From Symbiodinium microadriaticum (lineage: Eukaryota > Sar > Dinophyceae > Suessiales > Symbiodiniaceae), in the NCBI GenBank assembly GCA_001939145.1, contig LSRX01000068.1, positions 949,160-1,013,159 on the forward strand: a stretch of DNA of 64,000 nt, given 5' to 3'. Below, piece by piece: positions 23,069 through 33,835 of this stretch. The notes beneath the pieces are model-generated. The model worked only from the letters and a program-made list of their open reading frames with translations, ran no database searches and had not been told where the DNA came from. The first letter of the stretch is position 1; every line of letters starts with the position of its first letter. Position numbers and translations under genes: made by a program.

Positions 23069-23153
23069 TATCACCGCCAAGGACCGCATCCCCCCGCGCA
23101 GTGACGGATCCGTCCAAAGCCAAGAAAGCCAAGGCATCAACGGATGCCCCAAC
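23069..23153 (-). CDS. RCC1-like protein, upstream exon
   Basis: This 85-nt exon encodes 28 codons plus one base: a VGASVDALAFLALDGSV stretch followed by GDAVLGGDS, which is one further RCC1-type repeat. The TWGD tryptophan is replaced (TARGD). The exon ends ...GGTGATA before an intron starting GCCACC (23068) and ending CCCTAG (22717). Joining gives GGDSSAV in frame, the exact motif seen in the other repeats. This makes the GC-AG intron of 352 bp convincing. The 5' boundary at 23153 (acceptor GCAGAG) is chosen because it gives phase 0 with the next upstream candidate exon. Confidence 0.7.
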
Positions 23154-23449
23154 CTCTGCTCTGGGGGTCTTGAAGCTAGAGGACCACAAAACGGTTAAGA
23201 TTTAGGGTTTAGGGTTTAGGGTTTAGCTGAATCTAGCTACCCATACCGACAGCCGTGTAGAGTATGTAGTAGTTACAATTTACTAGACTATCTCTTGTAC
23301 AGTAGATGTGCTGTAGTACACGATAACAGACTTTACTATGCAAAAGTAGACTGTGACATGTCCGAAGAAACTCCACTACATCGTATAGATTATATACAGA
23401 AGGACTAGTATCGTACTATCCTAGAGGAAGCACTGCTGGCCCGAGCTGC

Positions 23450-23525
23450 CTGCACCTGGCTCACCACCAGGTCTCCGCCTTTCCCTTCAGCCAAGGCTGT
23501 CTGCAGGCGCTGGGTCAAGTCCTCG
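23450..23525 (-). CDS. Probable further 5' exon of the RCC1-like gene
   Basis: This is a GC-rich 76-nt stretch whose minus-strand frame reads EDLTQRLQTALAEGKGGDLV and then VSQVQ. It is bounded by a CCCAAG acceptor and a CAG|GCAGCT donor. It ends in phase 0 and continues in frame into VGASVDAL at 23153, as expected for the start of a repeat (VQ.QAS). The intron would be 23154-23449 and again GC-AG. The plus strand is also open, so the evidence is the splice fit and position only. A further GC-rich, open minus-strand stretch at about 23925-24045 may be another 5' exon. I do not see the true start codon. Confidence 0.4.
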
Positions 23526-23735
23526 CTTGGGAAAGCCACAAAAAAAGAGTTTTTAAGACTGTTTTGGTGTGGTTAAGCGGCTTGAGGTCACGGTTCTCAA
23601 ATTCCAGGTCCCCGACATTTTTGTCTAAACTACTACTCCACCAGACTATCCTATAACCATACTCCACCAACACATCGCCCTCTATGACAATCCCAGACCA
23701 AAAACTACATGTTATGAATAACTCTGACTCAACTA

Positions 23736-23825
23736 CCCATGGGCCCCTAAGGAGTTCCTTTTTGGGATTACCTTACAGGATTCTATATATAAGCCACAAA
23801 AAGGAACTACTTAGGGGCCTATGGG
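23736..23825 (+). mobile_element. Palindromic MITE family 1, upstream of RCC1-like exons
   Basis: 90 bp, CCCATGGGCCCCTAAGGAGT ... its complement, flanked by TA on both sides. Probably within an intron or 5' flank of the RCC1-like gene. Confidence 0.85.
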
Positions 23826-24053
23826 TAGACTCCCAAACTCCCTCATTAAGGAATCTACGTTGAACTATATTCGGAACCGTCGTATGATTTCAGGTATAGT
23901 CGAGGGGCCTATGGGTGTACAGTCACCAAAAAGAAAGCCGAGGGTCTCCCACATAGGTGGAAACGTCCGCCTCCACGACGGCTCTAGGGCTCGGCAGCGG
24001 CTGCACCCGGGGGCTCGCCATTCGGAGCGCCAGGGACCCGTAGACTAGGGTGG

Positions 24054-24197
24054 ATGATATAAATCCTGCCTTAAGGACCCTAAACTATGGGAAGTATGGT
24101 ATATAGCTATAATTATGGGCATTATAACTTAAGGACCCTAAGCTACGGGAATTATGGGTATATTCCGTTAACTCTGGGCAATGCAGGATTTATATCA
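24054..24197. mobile_element. Palindromic element family 5 with internal repeats
   Basis: The perfect 15-bp ends TGATATAAATCCTGC/GCAGGATTTATATCA enclose two copies of CTTAAGGACCCTAA. A relative lies at 11219-11305. Confidence 0.75.
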
Positions 24198-25299
24198 TCA
24201 ACCGTAGTACCGCTACACTACAGTATGCCGTAGTAGCCAGCATGGGAAAGTATAGTGTACCGTCTAGTTATCCTGCACTGTGGAAAGCACAGCATACTAC
24301 TGCAGTACTGTAGCAGACTGTACAAAAGAACAGGGTCTATTCTCAGTGGTATAGTACAAATAGTACAAGGTGGTTACAGTATATGAGAGGATGGCAGACT
24401 TGGAAAGTCTACGCCCGGCAAGGCTTGCAGGACCAAGCAAAGCATGCCTGCCACAGCCATGGGGTTTGGGGTTTAGGGTCTGCGCAAACGCAAGTAAGAT
24501 GCATAGGGTATACAAGTAGAGTTTGTTGTAGCACTTCAGGGCAAGAAGTACAGTACAGGCTCGGGTTGGGTTACTATACTATATATGATGTCGAAACTAT
24601 CCCGTGGTGGACCTTCGTAGCCATGCGCCTCGATATCTCCGCGCTCCTGGGCAGGTAGTGTACTGCGCTCAGCTACATTTGGGGTGTGCTATAGCATACT
24701 CTACGCAACTGATATACTAATCATTATGGTGCACTAGAGGACGCAATAGTAGACTAGGGTATACTAATAACTAAAGTGAACTCTAGAATGCTGTAGTACA
24801 AAAAAAGTGCTCTGCACCGTAGAACGCTGCGGTGGTGGAAATCGGTAAAGACCCTTGGGGCAGTAAGCCAGCGGCATACTCTACTTGAACTCTACCGTAA
24901 TTCTTTGAAAAGCTATGCCGACAATACTGGCAGGACTGTTTGCATTTCCCGAGGCTTTGCGAAGTATAAATTACTCTAGAATCTCTACAACCTAGCGGAT
25001 GGCATGGCAAATGCACACTCCCCTCTACACAATGCAAACAGAGTAGATAGGTGGATTGAAGAAACTGCTAGACATGTACAAGAAGCCCCTTTTTGAAGCA
25101 TGCACTCACAACTCTAGACTCCTAGACTCTAGACAGTAATCGCCAAAGTAGCTATAGGATGCTACAGGGTTGCTCCAAGCCCCGGAACCAATACTGAATC
25201 TTGAAACGGTAATTATAGTAACCCTGCATATCGTTAAACCAACCCTGAACGCCCAACACTCTCTCTCTCTCTCTCTCTACACCTGAAGCACTTACACCT

Positions 25300-25465
25300 C
25301 CAACAGAAACATGAAACGAAATTAACCATCCGCACACCTACTGACCCTAAGTCCAAGCGCACAAAACCCCACTGAAACCTGCAAACGCTGAACTTCTGAG
25401 ACCCCCTATGAACTCTAGACTCTAAAATCCTCAAAATCCTGAACCCATGTGAGAACTTCTGCAAC
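25300..25465 (-). repeat. Inverted counterpart of 14300-14470
   Basis: Carries CATGAAACGAAATTAACCAT and the following sequence as the reverse complement of the copy A block. It is flanked by direct-orientation matches. Confidence 0.8.
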
Positions 25466-26320
25466 CCTAACCCACACAACCCTAAACCCTAAACCCTATA
25501 ACCCCCAAAACCCTAAACCCCTTCAACCCTAAACGCTAAAGCCCTAAACCCCTAAGCGCCTAGGCCCCTAAACCCCTAAGCACTGGGGGCGAAGCAGCTG
25601 AGCCGGGGCTGCATCAAGAGATCGCAACCAGAGCGGTGTGATCATCGGGCCTCAGCAACAAGCGAGTAATGTATACGGACCTTAACAATTAGACTAGGGT
25701 TTTGGGCTCCTGTATAATAAATATGGCTATTAAATATGAGATGAACATGAAACCCTCTGCAAATCCTACACCCTACGCCCTAAACCCAAGACCTAATGCT
25801 ATTGAGCCCAGCCGCCACATCGCGCAGCGCCTCAGCGCGAAGGCGCTGCCGAGATCTCTGCAAGGTCCTTTGCAACAGGGTTTGAGGCTGTAGGATTTAG
25901 GTTCAGGGATTAGGGTTTAGGGCCTCAGTTTGGCCTATACCGCATCTATGCAAAGGTCCCTTGCAGCTGAGTTCATCTTTTTGAGCCTCCTTGCAAGTAT
26001 GCTCAAGCAGCCTTCCAGGTTGGGCAACGGAAGTGGCGCTCTTGCAATGGTGGCACTGTACAAGCGTAAGTCTGCACAAGCTCTAGATAAGCAGTTGCTA
26101 CAAGCCGGCATCAATTGGGTTATGTTAACCACTGTTTCTTGCAGCTATCAGTTCCGTGGCCTGTGCGACATTTATAGCACGCAATGTGGACATGCGTTCA
26201 CTGGAGGCATGCGGGCTTGAATGCTCAAAACAGCATGCCAAAGCTTTGAACAGCTTCCAGTGGCCCAACGTCTCTAAGCACTGCATATTGATATCTCTTA
26301 ATTTCAAGACCAAAGCCCTG

Positions 26321-26663
26321 TCACGGCTCCTGCTGGCTCAATTTCTCTAAGAGCGCGGCGGCTGCAGCTCGCTTGGCTTGTTTCTTGCCTTCAGCTGCCC
26401 GACATTTGAGACCATAGGAGCCTGTCGCCTCAACAGACCGCAAGACCGACTCATACTTCAAGCTGCACGTGAAGTCCTTGCCATCCGTACTGTGCTCCTC
26501 CTGCAATTCAACCTTGGTCTTCTTGCAATACAGATTTAGCGCTGCAAGGGCGTTGGTCGACGCATTGTCGGACGTCAGCAACACTTCTCTAGCGTTCCGC
26601 TCTCGCGAGCGCTGCGCCGCCGTCTCATTGCGGGTGTCGGTGGCGACACGTTCAGGGTTGAAG
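26321..26663 (-). CDS. Dicer/RIG-I-type helicase, exon 2 with dsRNA-binding domain
   Basis: This exon encodes residues 502/503-615 and the TGA at 26321-26323. It opens with FNPERVATDT and an arginine/glutamate-rich linker. Residues 538-611 match a double-stranded-RNA-binding motif: NALAALNLYCKKTKVEL (helix 1), the FTCSLKY strand, the GLKCRA strand, and the basic KKQAKRAAAAALLEKL (595-610) as the RNA-contacting helix 2. Joining to exon 1 by a GC-AG intron (26664-26775) gives exactly 616 codons including the stop with no internal stop. The junction reads QQLE-N-FNPERV. A better-looking GTAAGT donor at 26725 leaves the frame broken, so I rejected it. Helicase plus C-terminal dsRBD without nuclease suggests a dsRNA-sensing or Dicer-partner role. 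That role is inference. Confidence 0.8.
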
Positions 26664-26775
26664 CTGCGTACGATCCTTATAATAGATTGTCAGAGGTGCC
26701 ATGAGAATCATATATGCGCACTTACACTCAAGAACTCGGAAACGACACTCGAGGTATTCCTATATGCTGCCTCGC
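26664..26775 (-). other. GC-AG intron of helicase-dsRBD gene
   Basis: This 112-bp intron begins GCGAGG after LE-AA and ends TACGCAG. It is phase 2. It is supported by frame continuity (1505 + 343 nt = 616 codons) and by the conserved-looking FNPERV start downstream. It contains an unused GTAAGT. Confidence 0.6.
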
Positions 26776-28280
26776 TTCTCCAGCTGTTGTGCTTCCACCG
26801 CGGCCAGGGATGAGGTTGGTCGGTCAGGGCGCTCAGAAAGCACAACGAAAGAGGAGTCCTCTTGGCGTGCACGACCCCGGCCCTGCACAAAGGACACCGA
26901 GTTGATCATGGGGTCAAAGCGGATGACGCAGTTGGCTGCCGGAACATCCATGCCCTCCTCGGCGACCACCGTTGCAATGAGCAGGTTCACACTTCCATCT
27001 GCGAACTGGGCCAGGCGGGCTTTGGAGTCCGCCGCGGAGACGCTGTAGGAGGCCGTGGCGGGTGACGAAGTGGCATAGATGCACGCCGGCTTGAACTTGC
27101 TCACAAGCTCGCCGTCGGTTAGGATGACATGCTCCAGGACGTGTGTCATGATCCGCTGCTGCACGAAGAGAATCCCACGGAACGAGCCATGCGTTCGCGA
27201 AAGGGTGGCATGCTCATACAGCAAGGCATCCTTTAAGTGCTCGAAGCGCGGGAAATACTCCCCTGCCTCGTGCCAGAACTGCGCCAGAGTTGCTTCGGCC
27301 ACAGGTGGCCAGAGGCCTGCTGTGGGCTCCCTTTCCCCCACCATTTGCAAATATGCTACGGCAGCATCTTCCGCTTCTTCCCAAGATGTCACAAGCATTC
27401 TCAGGGCTTCATACCAGTGTTCCAGCGATGCAAGCTTCGAACATGTTGGGATCCTCTTGTGCGCATAATCTCCCCACGTCCTGGGAGCAGGATTCTGCAG
27501 AGGAGACTTGAAACCACTATCCACCGCTGCCACAGTTGTTTCCAGGCACTGAACCACCGAGAATAGCTTCTTGGTGAACTGGGTCGACATTCCGCGTTGG
27601 AGGCGGTCGAAGAACGTCCTCACCATGAGATGTGGTTTGCGCTCTGCAGCTGGCAACACGCCCTCCGGCACGAAGCTGGGCAGCTTGGCTGGAAGAACTG
27701 GCTCCGCCGCCTTGCTGTGGTAGCCACCAGTTGCAAGCTCCTCACCACCGGCAGTGGCCATGTGCCGAATTTGCAGCTCGCGGCAAATCCGCGTTACATC
27801 CTTCTGCACCTTTCCCTCTCCAACTGCATAGGTCAAAGAGGCCGACAAGCCTAGGATTTGCGGGCCAAGCTGTAGCTTTGAGAGCGACAGCGCTAGCCTA
27901 CGGTAGGGATGATCCTTCAAGACATGATGAACTTCGTCAAAGACCACCAGCTTGAAAGCATCCCATTGGAACACGGCAGCTCCCTTGGACTGTGTCATCT
28001 GGAACGCTTTTGGGGTCGAGACGAGGACATCGAAGTGCGCAGGAAGGGACATACCGCCCATGAACTCCGCAACCTGCAGCCCTGTCCAATCTCTCACTGC
28101 TTTAGCCTGCTGCTCCACAAGGAGGCAAGTCGGTACAAGGAAGAGGCAGGGAGGCCCTAGTCGACGGATGAGCTCTGAGGCTATCAGCGTCTTGCCAGCG
28201 CCCGTTGGCAGCACAACGAGAGTGTTCCCAGATGCCAGGATTTCCTCGAGAAGCCGCGCCTGGTATGCCCGGAGCTCCAT
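26776..28280 (-). CDS. Dicer/RIG-I-type DExD/H helicase, exon 1
   Basis: This exon encodes residues 1-501 of a predicted 615-residue protein. The ATG at 28280 follows an in-frame TAA about 36 nt upstream. Motifs in order: Q-motif-like RAYQARLLE (4-12), Walker A PTGAGKT (25-31), LVPT (48-51), STPKAF (88-93), DEVHHVLKDHPYR (115-127, DExH box with the HPYR tail typical of Dicer/RLR helicases) and GLSAS (144-148). A helical insert of about 200 residues follows, with a SWEEAEDA segment, comparable to the Hel2i domain of Dicer and RIG-I. Then come GILFVQQR, motif V ATVVAEEGMDVP (436-447) and motif VI QGRGRARQ (466-473). The family hydrolyses ATP while binding or moving along double-stranded RNA in RNAi and antiviral sensing. 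No PAZ, RNase III, CARD or RD-like domain is seen, so it is a stand-alone Dicer-related helicase. The exon is unusually long and GC-rich for this window. Confidence 0.88.
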
Positions 28281-28364
28281 CGTACCGACAAGGCGATTTG
28301 AAGTATGGCAGAATTACTTGTGCCTGTACGTTTGCGAGCGTTGCTGCACCAGCCATGTCAGCCT

Positions 28365-28437
28365 ATGTAATATATATATATATATATAAATATATAAATA
28401 TATAAATATAAATATATATATAGAGAGAGAGAGAGAC
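28365..28437. repeat. (TA)n and (GA)n upstream of helicase gene
   Basis: About 85 bp upstream of the helicase start codon; it may lie in the 5' flank or a 5' intron. Confidence 0.9.
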
Positions 28438-28615
28438 TATGACCCTAAATCCTAAGCCCTCAACCCTAAACCTAAACATAAATACATGTACGTTGATATG
28501 CGATAGCCGATAGCACTGCACCGGCACGCACCCCGGTCCAGGTGTGACATCCGCAACAAGGCATCCACGGAGACCTGCGCCGCTGTTCACCTGGCGTCTT
28601 TGGAGTTTGTGTTTA

Positions 28616-28705
28616 CCCATAGGCCCCTAAGTAGTTCCTTTTGGGGATTACCTTACAGGATTCTAAATATAAGCCTTAAGAAGGAACTACTTAGGGGCCT
28701 ATGGG
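28616..28705 (+). mobile_element. Palindromic MITE family 1, upstream of helicase gene
   Basis: 90 bp, CCCATAGGCCCCTAAGTAGT and its complement. TA on the left, TC on the right. It lies about 330 bp upstream of the helicase start codon. Confidence 0.82.
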
Positions 28706-30089
28706 TCGGGTTTGGGGTTAAGGGTTTTGGGTTTCTAAAATTATACATCTACGCTTACACCTATATCTATGTCTATGTCTATATCAATATCCAAATCTAC
28801 ATCGGTACCTACATCTCTATGCTACAAGGAACCCTAAGGAATAACCTTGGTAGGTACTTAGGCTTCTGCAATAGTCCTCCAAATTAGGGTGCCTTTTAGG
28901 GCTCCCTAGAGGGATCCAAAAGGATATCTACAAGCCTAAGTACGTTTTGGGTTCAGGGGTTTAGGGTTTAGGTGGGTTTTGGGTTTTCGGTTTCAGGTGA
29001 TGAAGGGTCTGGGAGGGGGAGGGGGGTTGGTGTTGGGTGGTTTTGCGACTCAAGAAATGAATAGGTGATGTGATGTTGGGTGGTCTGTGGGAGTACCTAT
29101 ATGCAGCTAGAAGAGGATTTCGGCCCCCACAATGGTAGAACTGTATAATCAAGTAGAAATCAAGGTTTGGGGATTCAACACAGTGGGAACATGTCACCAG
29201 GTAGAATAGGATTTAGGGGTGGAATGTGTACGTGTACGTAAATTATCTTATCTAGTTTGCGGCTGTGAACAACTGATGGGCAAGGAGGCCATTACACTGT
29301 ATTCATTCCCTAATTAATCAAGCCCTTAAATTAGCACACGACCCCCCCCCCTCCCGGCCCCCGCCCCACAAAAAAGAAAAAAGCATAGAAGTCGCAGAAC
29401 ACTAGTTATCCAGACCAACAGAATGGGCGTTTGGCCCACTGTTGAAGGCAAGTGAGAGTGGGGGTTTAGGGACCACCAATTATTTGGGTTTGGGTGTGAG
29501 GGTTTAGCTATGAACAACAGGCATGCACATGGAAACTACAATACAAGTCTTCGTAGCAGTGTTGTCACCATCAAACTGGAAGATTTCGTTGCTACTGTCA
29601 TAAAACCAAACCCCCAATCCTAAACCCTACATCCTAAACCCTAAACCCTACATCCAAAACCAAAAACCCCACATCCTAAACCCTAAACCCTAAACCAAAA
29701 TCCTAAGCCTTAAACCCAATGTGCGGATGTGTCAGGTCATGCCGACCCTCAGCTCCCTAAGCCTCCCTAAGTCCTACAAAGCACAATCAATGTAGGGTTT
29801 AGGGCTTGGGGTTTAGGGATTATAGCAGGTTTAAGATTTATAGGGATTAGGACTTAGGCTTAATGATTCAGGTTTCACCCCGCGCACTCTGAACAATCCC
29901 ACCTGCATGAATGCATGAAACCATGAAGCACTCCCAAACCCTTTCCCCCAAATCCCTAAACCTTAAACCCCAATACACCCCAAATCCCGTGAAAACCCCA
30001 AACCCCAACCGGTATCAAAACCAAACCACTACACCCCAAACCCTAAACCCTAAACTCGAAACCTGTACCCGAAAACCCTAAACCCAGCA

Positions 30090-30165
30090 CAGCCTCCCCA
30101 GAGGCTCTTCCAGGCGCTGCACCGCATTCCGGAGAGCCCGAAGCTCTGCCTTGAGAAGGAAATGG
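30090..30165 (+). CDS. Possible exon in copy B (pair of 17530-17600)
   Basis: RLFQALHRIPESPKLCLEKE then MAKTLV after the acceptor CCTCCCCAG. It differs from copy A by three replacement changes and one silent change before the 1-nt shift. It is followed by microsatellite DNA. Confidence 0.35.
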
Positions 30166-30184
30166 CCAAAACTCTGGTCCAACA

Positions 30185-30209
30185 TACATGTATGTGTGTG
30201 TGTGTGTAT

Positions 30210-30240
<31 letters not shown>

Positions 30241-30496
30241 CATATGTTCATTTATTTGCGTATATATATATATAGATATCTAATACTTTTCATTTGCAAA
30301 ATCACTCATTTGTTCATTTGTTTAAGAGCTTTTTTACATTACTTATATTTGTTCATTTATTTCAAATTTGCATGTGCGTACATATGCATATCTATGTGGA
30401 TAGGTGCATGGCGGTGCCTCTCTCTCTCTCTCTCTATGTGTGTGTGTGTGTATGTATGTGTATGTACATAACAGTATATAGTCGTTGTCATGCATA

Positions 30497-30529
<33 letters not shown>

Positions 30530-30670
30530 GTATATACATATGTATGTATGTATGTATGTACGTACGTACGTAAGTATGTATGTATGCATGTATGTAAGTA
30601 TACCTATATTGCTAGTTTGTTTCTTCGCTTCACTCACTCACTCACTCACTCACTCACTCACTCACTCACT
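30185..30670. repeat. Microsatellite cluster (TG), (TA), (TATG), (CTCA)
   Basis: First part of the extra low-complexity block in copy B. Confidence 0.92.
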
Positions 30671-30939
30671 CTGTTAAATGACACGAGCGCAATGTACCCC
30701 TGGATGAACATGATGCATTATCGAATGCTACCATGCCGAAGGCCATTTGGCTCAAGACTCGACATGACTGGCTTGGTCGCATCAAGGAATGCGTGATTGA
30801 TCGTTGGTGACTGGGGAAAGAGATTGATCTCGGTTGGTTACACATGCCTGGATTGTTTACTGTATAATGTTGCATACTCACTCAATGACTCACTGACTCA
30901 CTGACTTGCTGACTCACTGACTCACTCACTCATCCATTT

Positions 30940-31700
30940 CCTCACCCTTCATTCATTCATTCCTTCATTCATTCATTCATTCATTCCATTCCATTCCATT
31001 CCATTCCATTCCATTCCATTCCATTCCATTCCATTCCATTTCATTTCATTTCATTTCATTTCATTTCATTTCATTTCATTTCATTTCATTTCATTTCATT
31101 TCATTTCATTTCATTTCATTTCATTTCATTTCATTTCATTTCATTTCATTTCATTTCATTTCATTTCATTTCATTTCATTTCATTTCATTTCATTTCATT
31201 TCATTTCATTTCATTTCATTTCATTTCATTTCATTTCATTTCATTTCATTTCATTTCATTTCATTTCATTTCATTTCATTTCATTTCATTTCATTTCCTT
31301 CCTTCCTTCCTTCCCTCATTCATCCATTCATTCATTCATTCATTCATTCATGCATCCATCCATCCATTCATTCATTCATTCATTCATTTCATTCATTCAT
31401 TCATTTCTTTCATTCATTCATTCATTCATTTCATTTCATTTCATTTCATTTCATTCCATTTCATTCCATTTCATTCCATTTCATTCCATTTCATTCCATT
31501 TCATTCCATTCCATTCCATTTCATTCCATTCCATTCCATTCCATTCCATTCATTTCATTCATTTCATTCATTTCATTCATTTCATTCAATTCATTCATTC
31601 ATTCATTCATTCCTTCCTTTCCTTTCCTTTCATTTCATTTCATTTCATTTCATTCCATTCCATTTCATTTCATTCATTCATTCATTCATTCATAAACTCA
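30940..31700. repeat. Large (TTTCA)n/(TTCCA)n/(ATTC)n array
   Basis: About 760 bp. 31040-31295 is an almost pure run of about 50 TTTCA units, flanked by TTCCA and ATTC variants. Strongly pyrimidine-rich plus strand. The 137-codon Ser/Phe/His/Ile frame is an artefact. Confidence 0.97.
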
Positions 31701-31954
31701 TTCTCTAGCAATTTCTCCATATTCTTTCGAATTAGATACATTATATACGTTCATTCAATGTAGCACCCTAAACCCCCAAACCCTGAACCCTAAACGCCGC
31801 GCTACGCTGGGTTTCAGCCTTTGGGGTGTTGGGCTTCGGGTTTAGGACGTTTAGGCTTCTCGTGTTTAGGGATTAGGGTTTTCGGGTTTAGGGTTTTTGG
31901 GCTTAGAGTTGCGGGTTTGGGGCTTAGGGTTTAGGGTCTCTGGCTTTGGTGCAG

Positions 31955-32025
31955 CAGCCCGCTCCATGGTCACCATCAAGTTGTATAGAAAGCTCCGCAC
32001 CGAAGCCCTGAAAATGCGAATCTTC
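31955..32025 (+). CDS. Possible exon in copy B, truncated in copy A
   Basis: After the acceptor TTTGGTGCAG the frame reads ARSMVTIKLYRKLRTEALKM then RIFSS. In copy A (17853-17885) only the second half remains (gaagccctgaaactgcgcat), cut off by a CT microsatellite. The minus strand is also open (ELKIRIFRASVRSFLYNLMV), so strand is not settled. Confidence 0.35.
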
Positions 32026-33357
32026 AGCTCAGCTCCCAAACCGTAAACCCTAAACCCTAAACCCGTAAACCCTAAATCCTAAACCCCAAACCCCGGGCCC
32101 CAGACCCAAAGCCACCAACTCCCAGGCCTAAACCCAACACCAACCCGAAATCCCAAATCCCCAAAGCGCAAAGGCCCCCCCCAAGGTAGAAGGCTACATG
32201 TAGTAGGATCGGTGGCAGTAGAAGCCTGACTAATTAGGATTCTTGATATCAAGAAGCCAAAGCATATTACAAGGACAGAAGACATGCAGAAGACCATAGA
32301 CCCTATAAGCCCTAAACACTAAACCCGAAGCCCCAAAACCCCTAAACCCTGAAACCCCTAAACCCTGAACCCCGAACCCCTAAACCCTGAACCCCGAAAC
32401 CCTAAACCCTTAAACCCCAAACCCTACAGCCTAAACCCTTAAACCCTAACTTCTTGGGCCTCGGCGCCCTCCGTGTCGGATCGATCGGCTCAGAGCTTTC
32501 CATGGTTGCTTTAGGGCTCTAGGGTTTAAAGGGGCATTGTAGGGTCCTTATTCATTAGAATAGGGTTTTGGGGTATCTTCTACTAGAACTATCATAAGGA
32601 ACCTCTAAAATAGAATAGGGTTGAAAGGGGTATTGCAGGGTCCTTTCACCCCAGGTGCAGATATGATCAGATATGTCGAGATCCGTCTGTGACGTCGCCA
32701 ACTGGTTCGGGGTTTCGGGTTGAAGGTAGTTCTGCTTACCGCTTTTGCACTGTGCGGCCTCGGATCTGGCTGTCCTCTGAGCCAGCAGCACATGAGAACC
32801 TTTGAACCCTAAAACCCTGTCCCTTGAAACATTTGCGCAAAAACACCTCCAACACCCACGAGCCCTTAAACCCCGGTATAAGCCCTACCTACAGGGTCAC
32901 GTAAAAACTAAGTACCCGAAAACAGGGTGCAGAGTATGACCCTCTAGAACGGTTTAGGGTTTATGGATTACCTAAACCCCAAAAGTAATTAAAATAATGG
33001 CCCAAAACCTATAAAAGGCTACTTATTCTACATACTTTTGGGGTCCGGGTAGGGTTTAGGTCACTCGAATTTTCGCGTTTCGGGTGGGAGAGCTTGGGGC
33101 TCAAAAGGATCAGACCTTGAGGGCTGAGAGTGTAGGGTTTGGGCTTCCGTCTATTTGGTTTAGGGCCGAAAACCTTGAGCTTTATAGGGTTTAGGGTGTA
33201 TACTGTATAGGGTTTAGGCTTTATCAGATCCCAAACCCTAAAAGTTTAGGCTTCAGAGGATGATACCTTGCAGCTTTCGTCTTGGAGCGCGAGGCATTTT
33301 GGGTGGGGCCGAGTCTGGAGCTCTAAACTGTGCTATGTGTCGAATTCAACAACCCAA

Positions 33358-33359
33358 AA

Positions 33360-33393
<34 letters not shown>
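33358..33393. repeat. (TA)n microsatellite
   Basis: Pure TA run inside copy B, absent from copy A. Confidence 0.9.
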
Positions 33394-33397
<4 letters not shown>

Positions 33398-33669
33398 GCT
33401 CTATGTTAGGCAATAATTATCCCAAATCGATACCTCGCTTGCGCCGAGCTTCTTGTTTTGAACGCCAATGAAGGGTTTGGGTTTGTAGGGTTTCGGGAAG
33501 ATGTCATGAGGACTCGCCTAAACCCATGTCCTTAACCTGAACCCTGAACATCAAGCCCCTAAACTCTCAAGCCTGAACCTGAAACCTTTAGCCGATATCC
33601 ATGGCAATGATGCGCCCTAAGGGTCCAAAGCACACAGCGCACGCCTCTAAACCGCCTGAATCACGTACA

Positions 33670-33835
33670 ACGCAGATGCAGTTTCATGAGCACGATTTTC
33701 GAAAGGTCGATAAATCATGCATGCAGTCGCGCGAGGACGACACCCTCTCGACGGTCTTGGGTCCTAACCTAAGCTTCACCAAAACAGGCAAAAGTCAGCA
33801 AACCGCTCAGCCACGTCTGGACAAAAAAAGTGTAG
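33670..33835 (+). other. Copy B counterpart of 19740-19900
   Basis: Same frame for about 52 codons, then diverges and stops. No family recognised. Confidence 0.3.

Larger units (their letters stand above)
22930..25150. other. TAGTA/GTAC-rich intron-like region
   Basis: Nearly lacks CCCTAAA words and is instead rich in TACTGTAG, TAGTACA and CATACT words. Probably introns and 5' flank of the RCC1-like gene; contains two palindromic elements. Confidence 0.5.
25740..28610. other. Insertion in copy B carrying the helicase-dsRBD gene
   Basis: In copy A the matching blocks ending at about 14665 and starting at about 15600 are only 0.9 kb apart. In copy B they are 3.3 kb apart, with this gene between. 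Part of the interval on each side is low-complexity TTTAGGG sequence, so exact edges cannot be read. Confidence 0.5.

Noticed and set aside
26708..26890. Helicase exon 1 extended to the GTAAGT donor at 26725
   Set aside because: It needs a frame change before the donor and still joins exon 2 out of frame; the GC donor at 26775 gives an unbroken 616-codon frame.
28281..28356. Relic spliced-leader sequence upstream of the helicase gene
   Set aside because: I looked for the dinoflagellate spliced-leader end upstream of the inserted genes and did not see a match, so retroposition of a trans-spliced mRNA is not directly supported.
26469..28389. Plus-strand open frames opposite the helicase gene
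   Set aside because: The minus strand carries all helicase and dsRBD motifs; the plus frames have no recognisable features.
31350..31763. 137-codon Ser/Phe/His/Ile-rich frame
   Set aside because: Translation of the TTTCA/TTCCA array; no coding signature.
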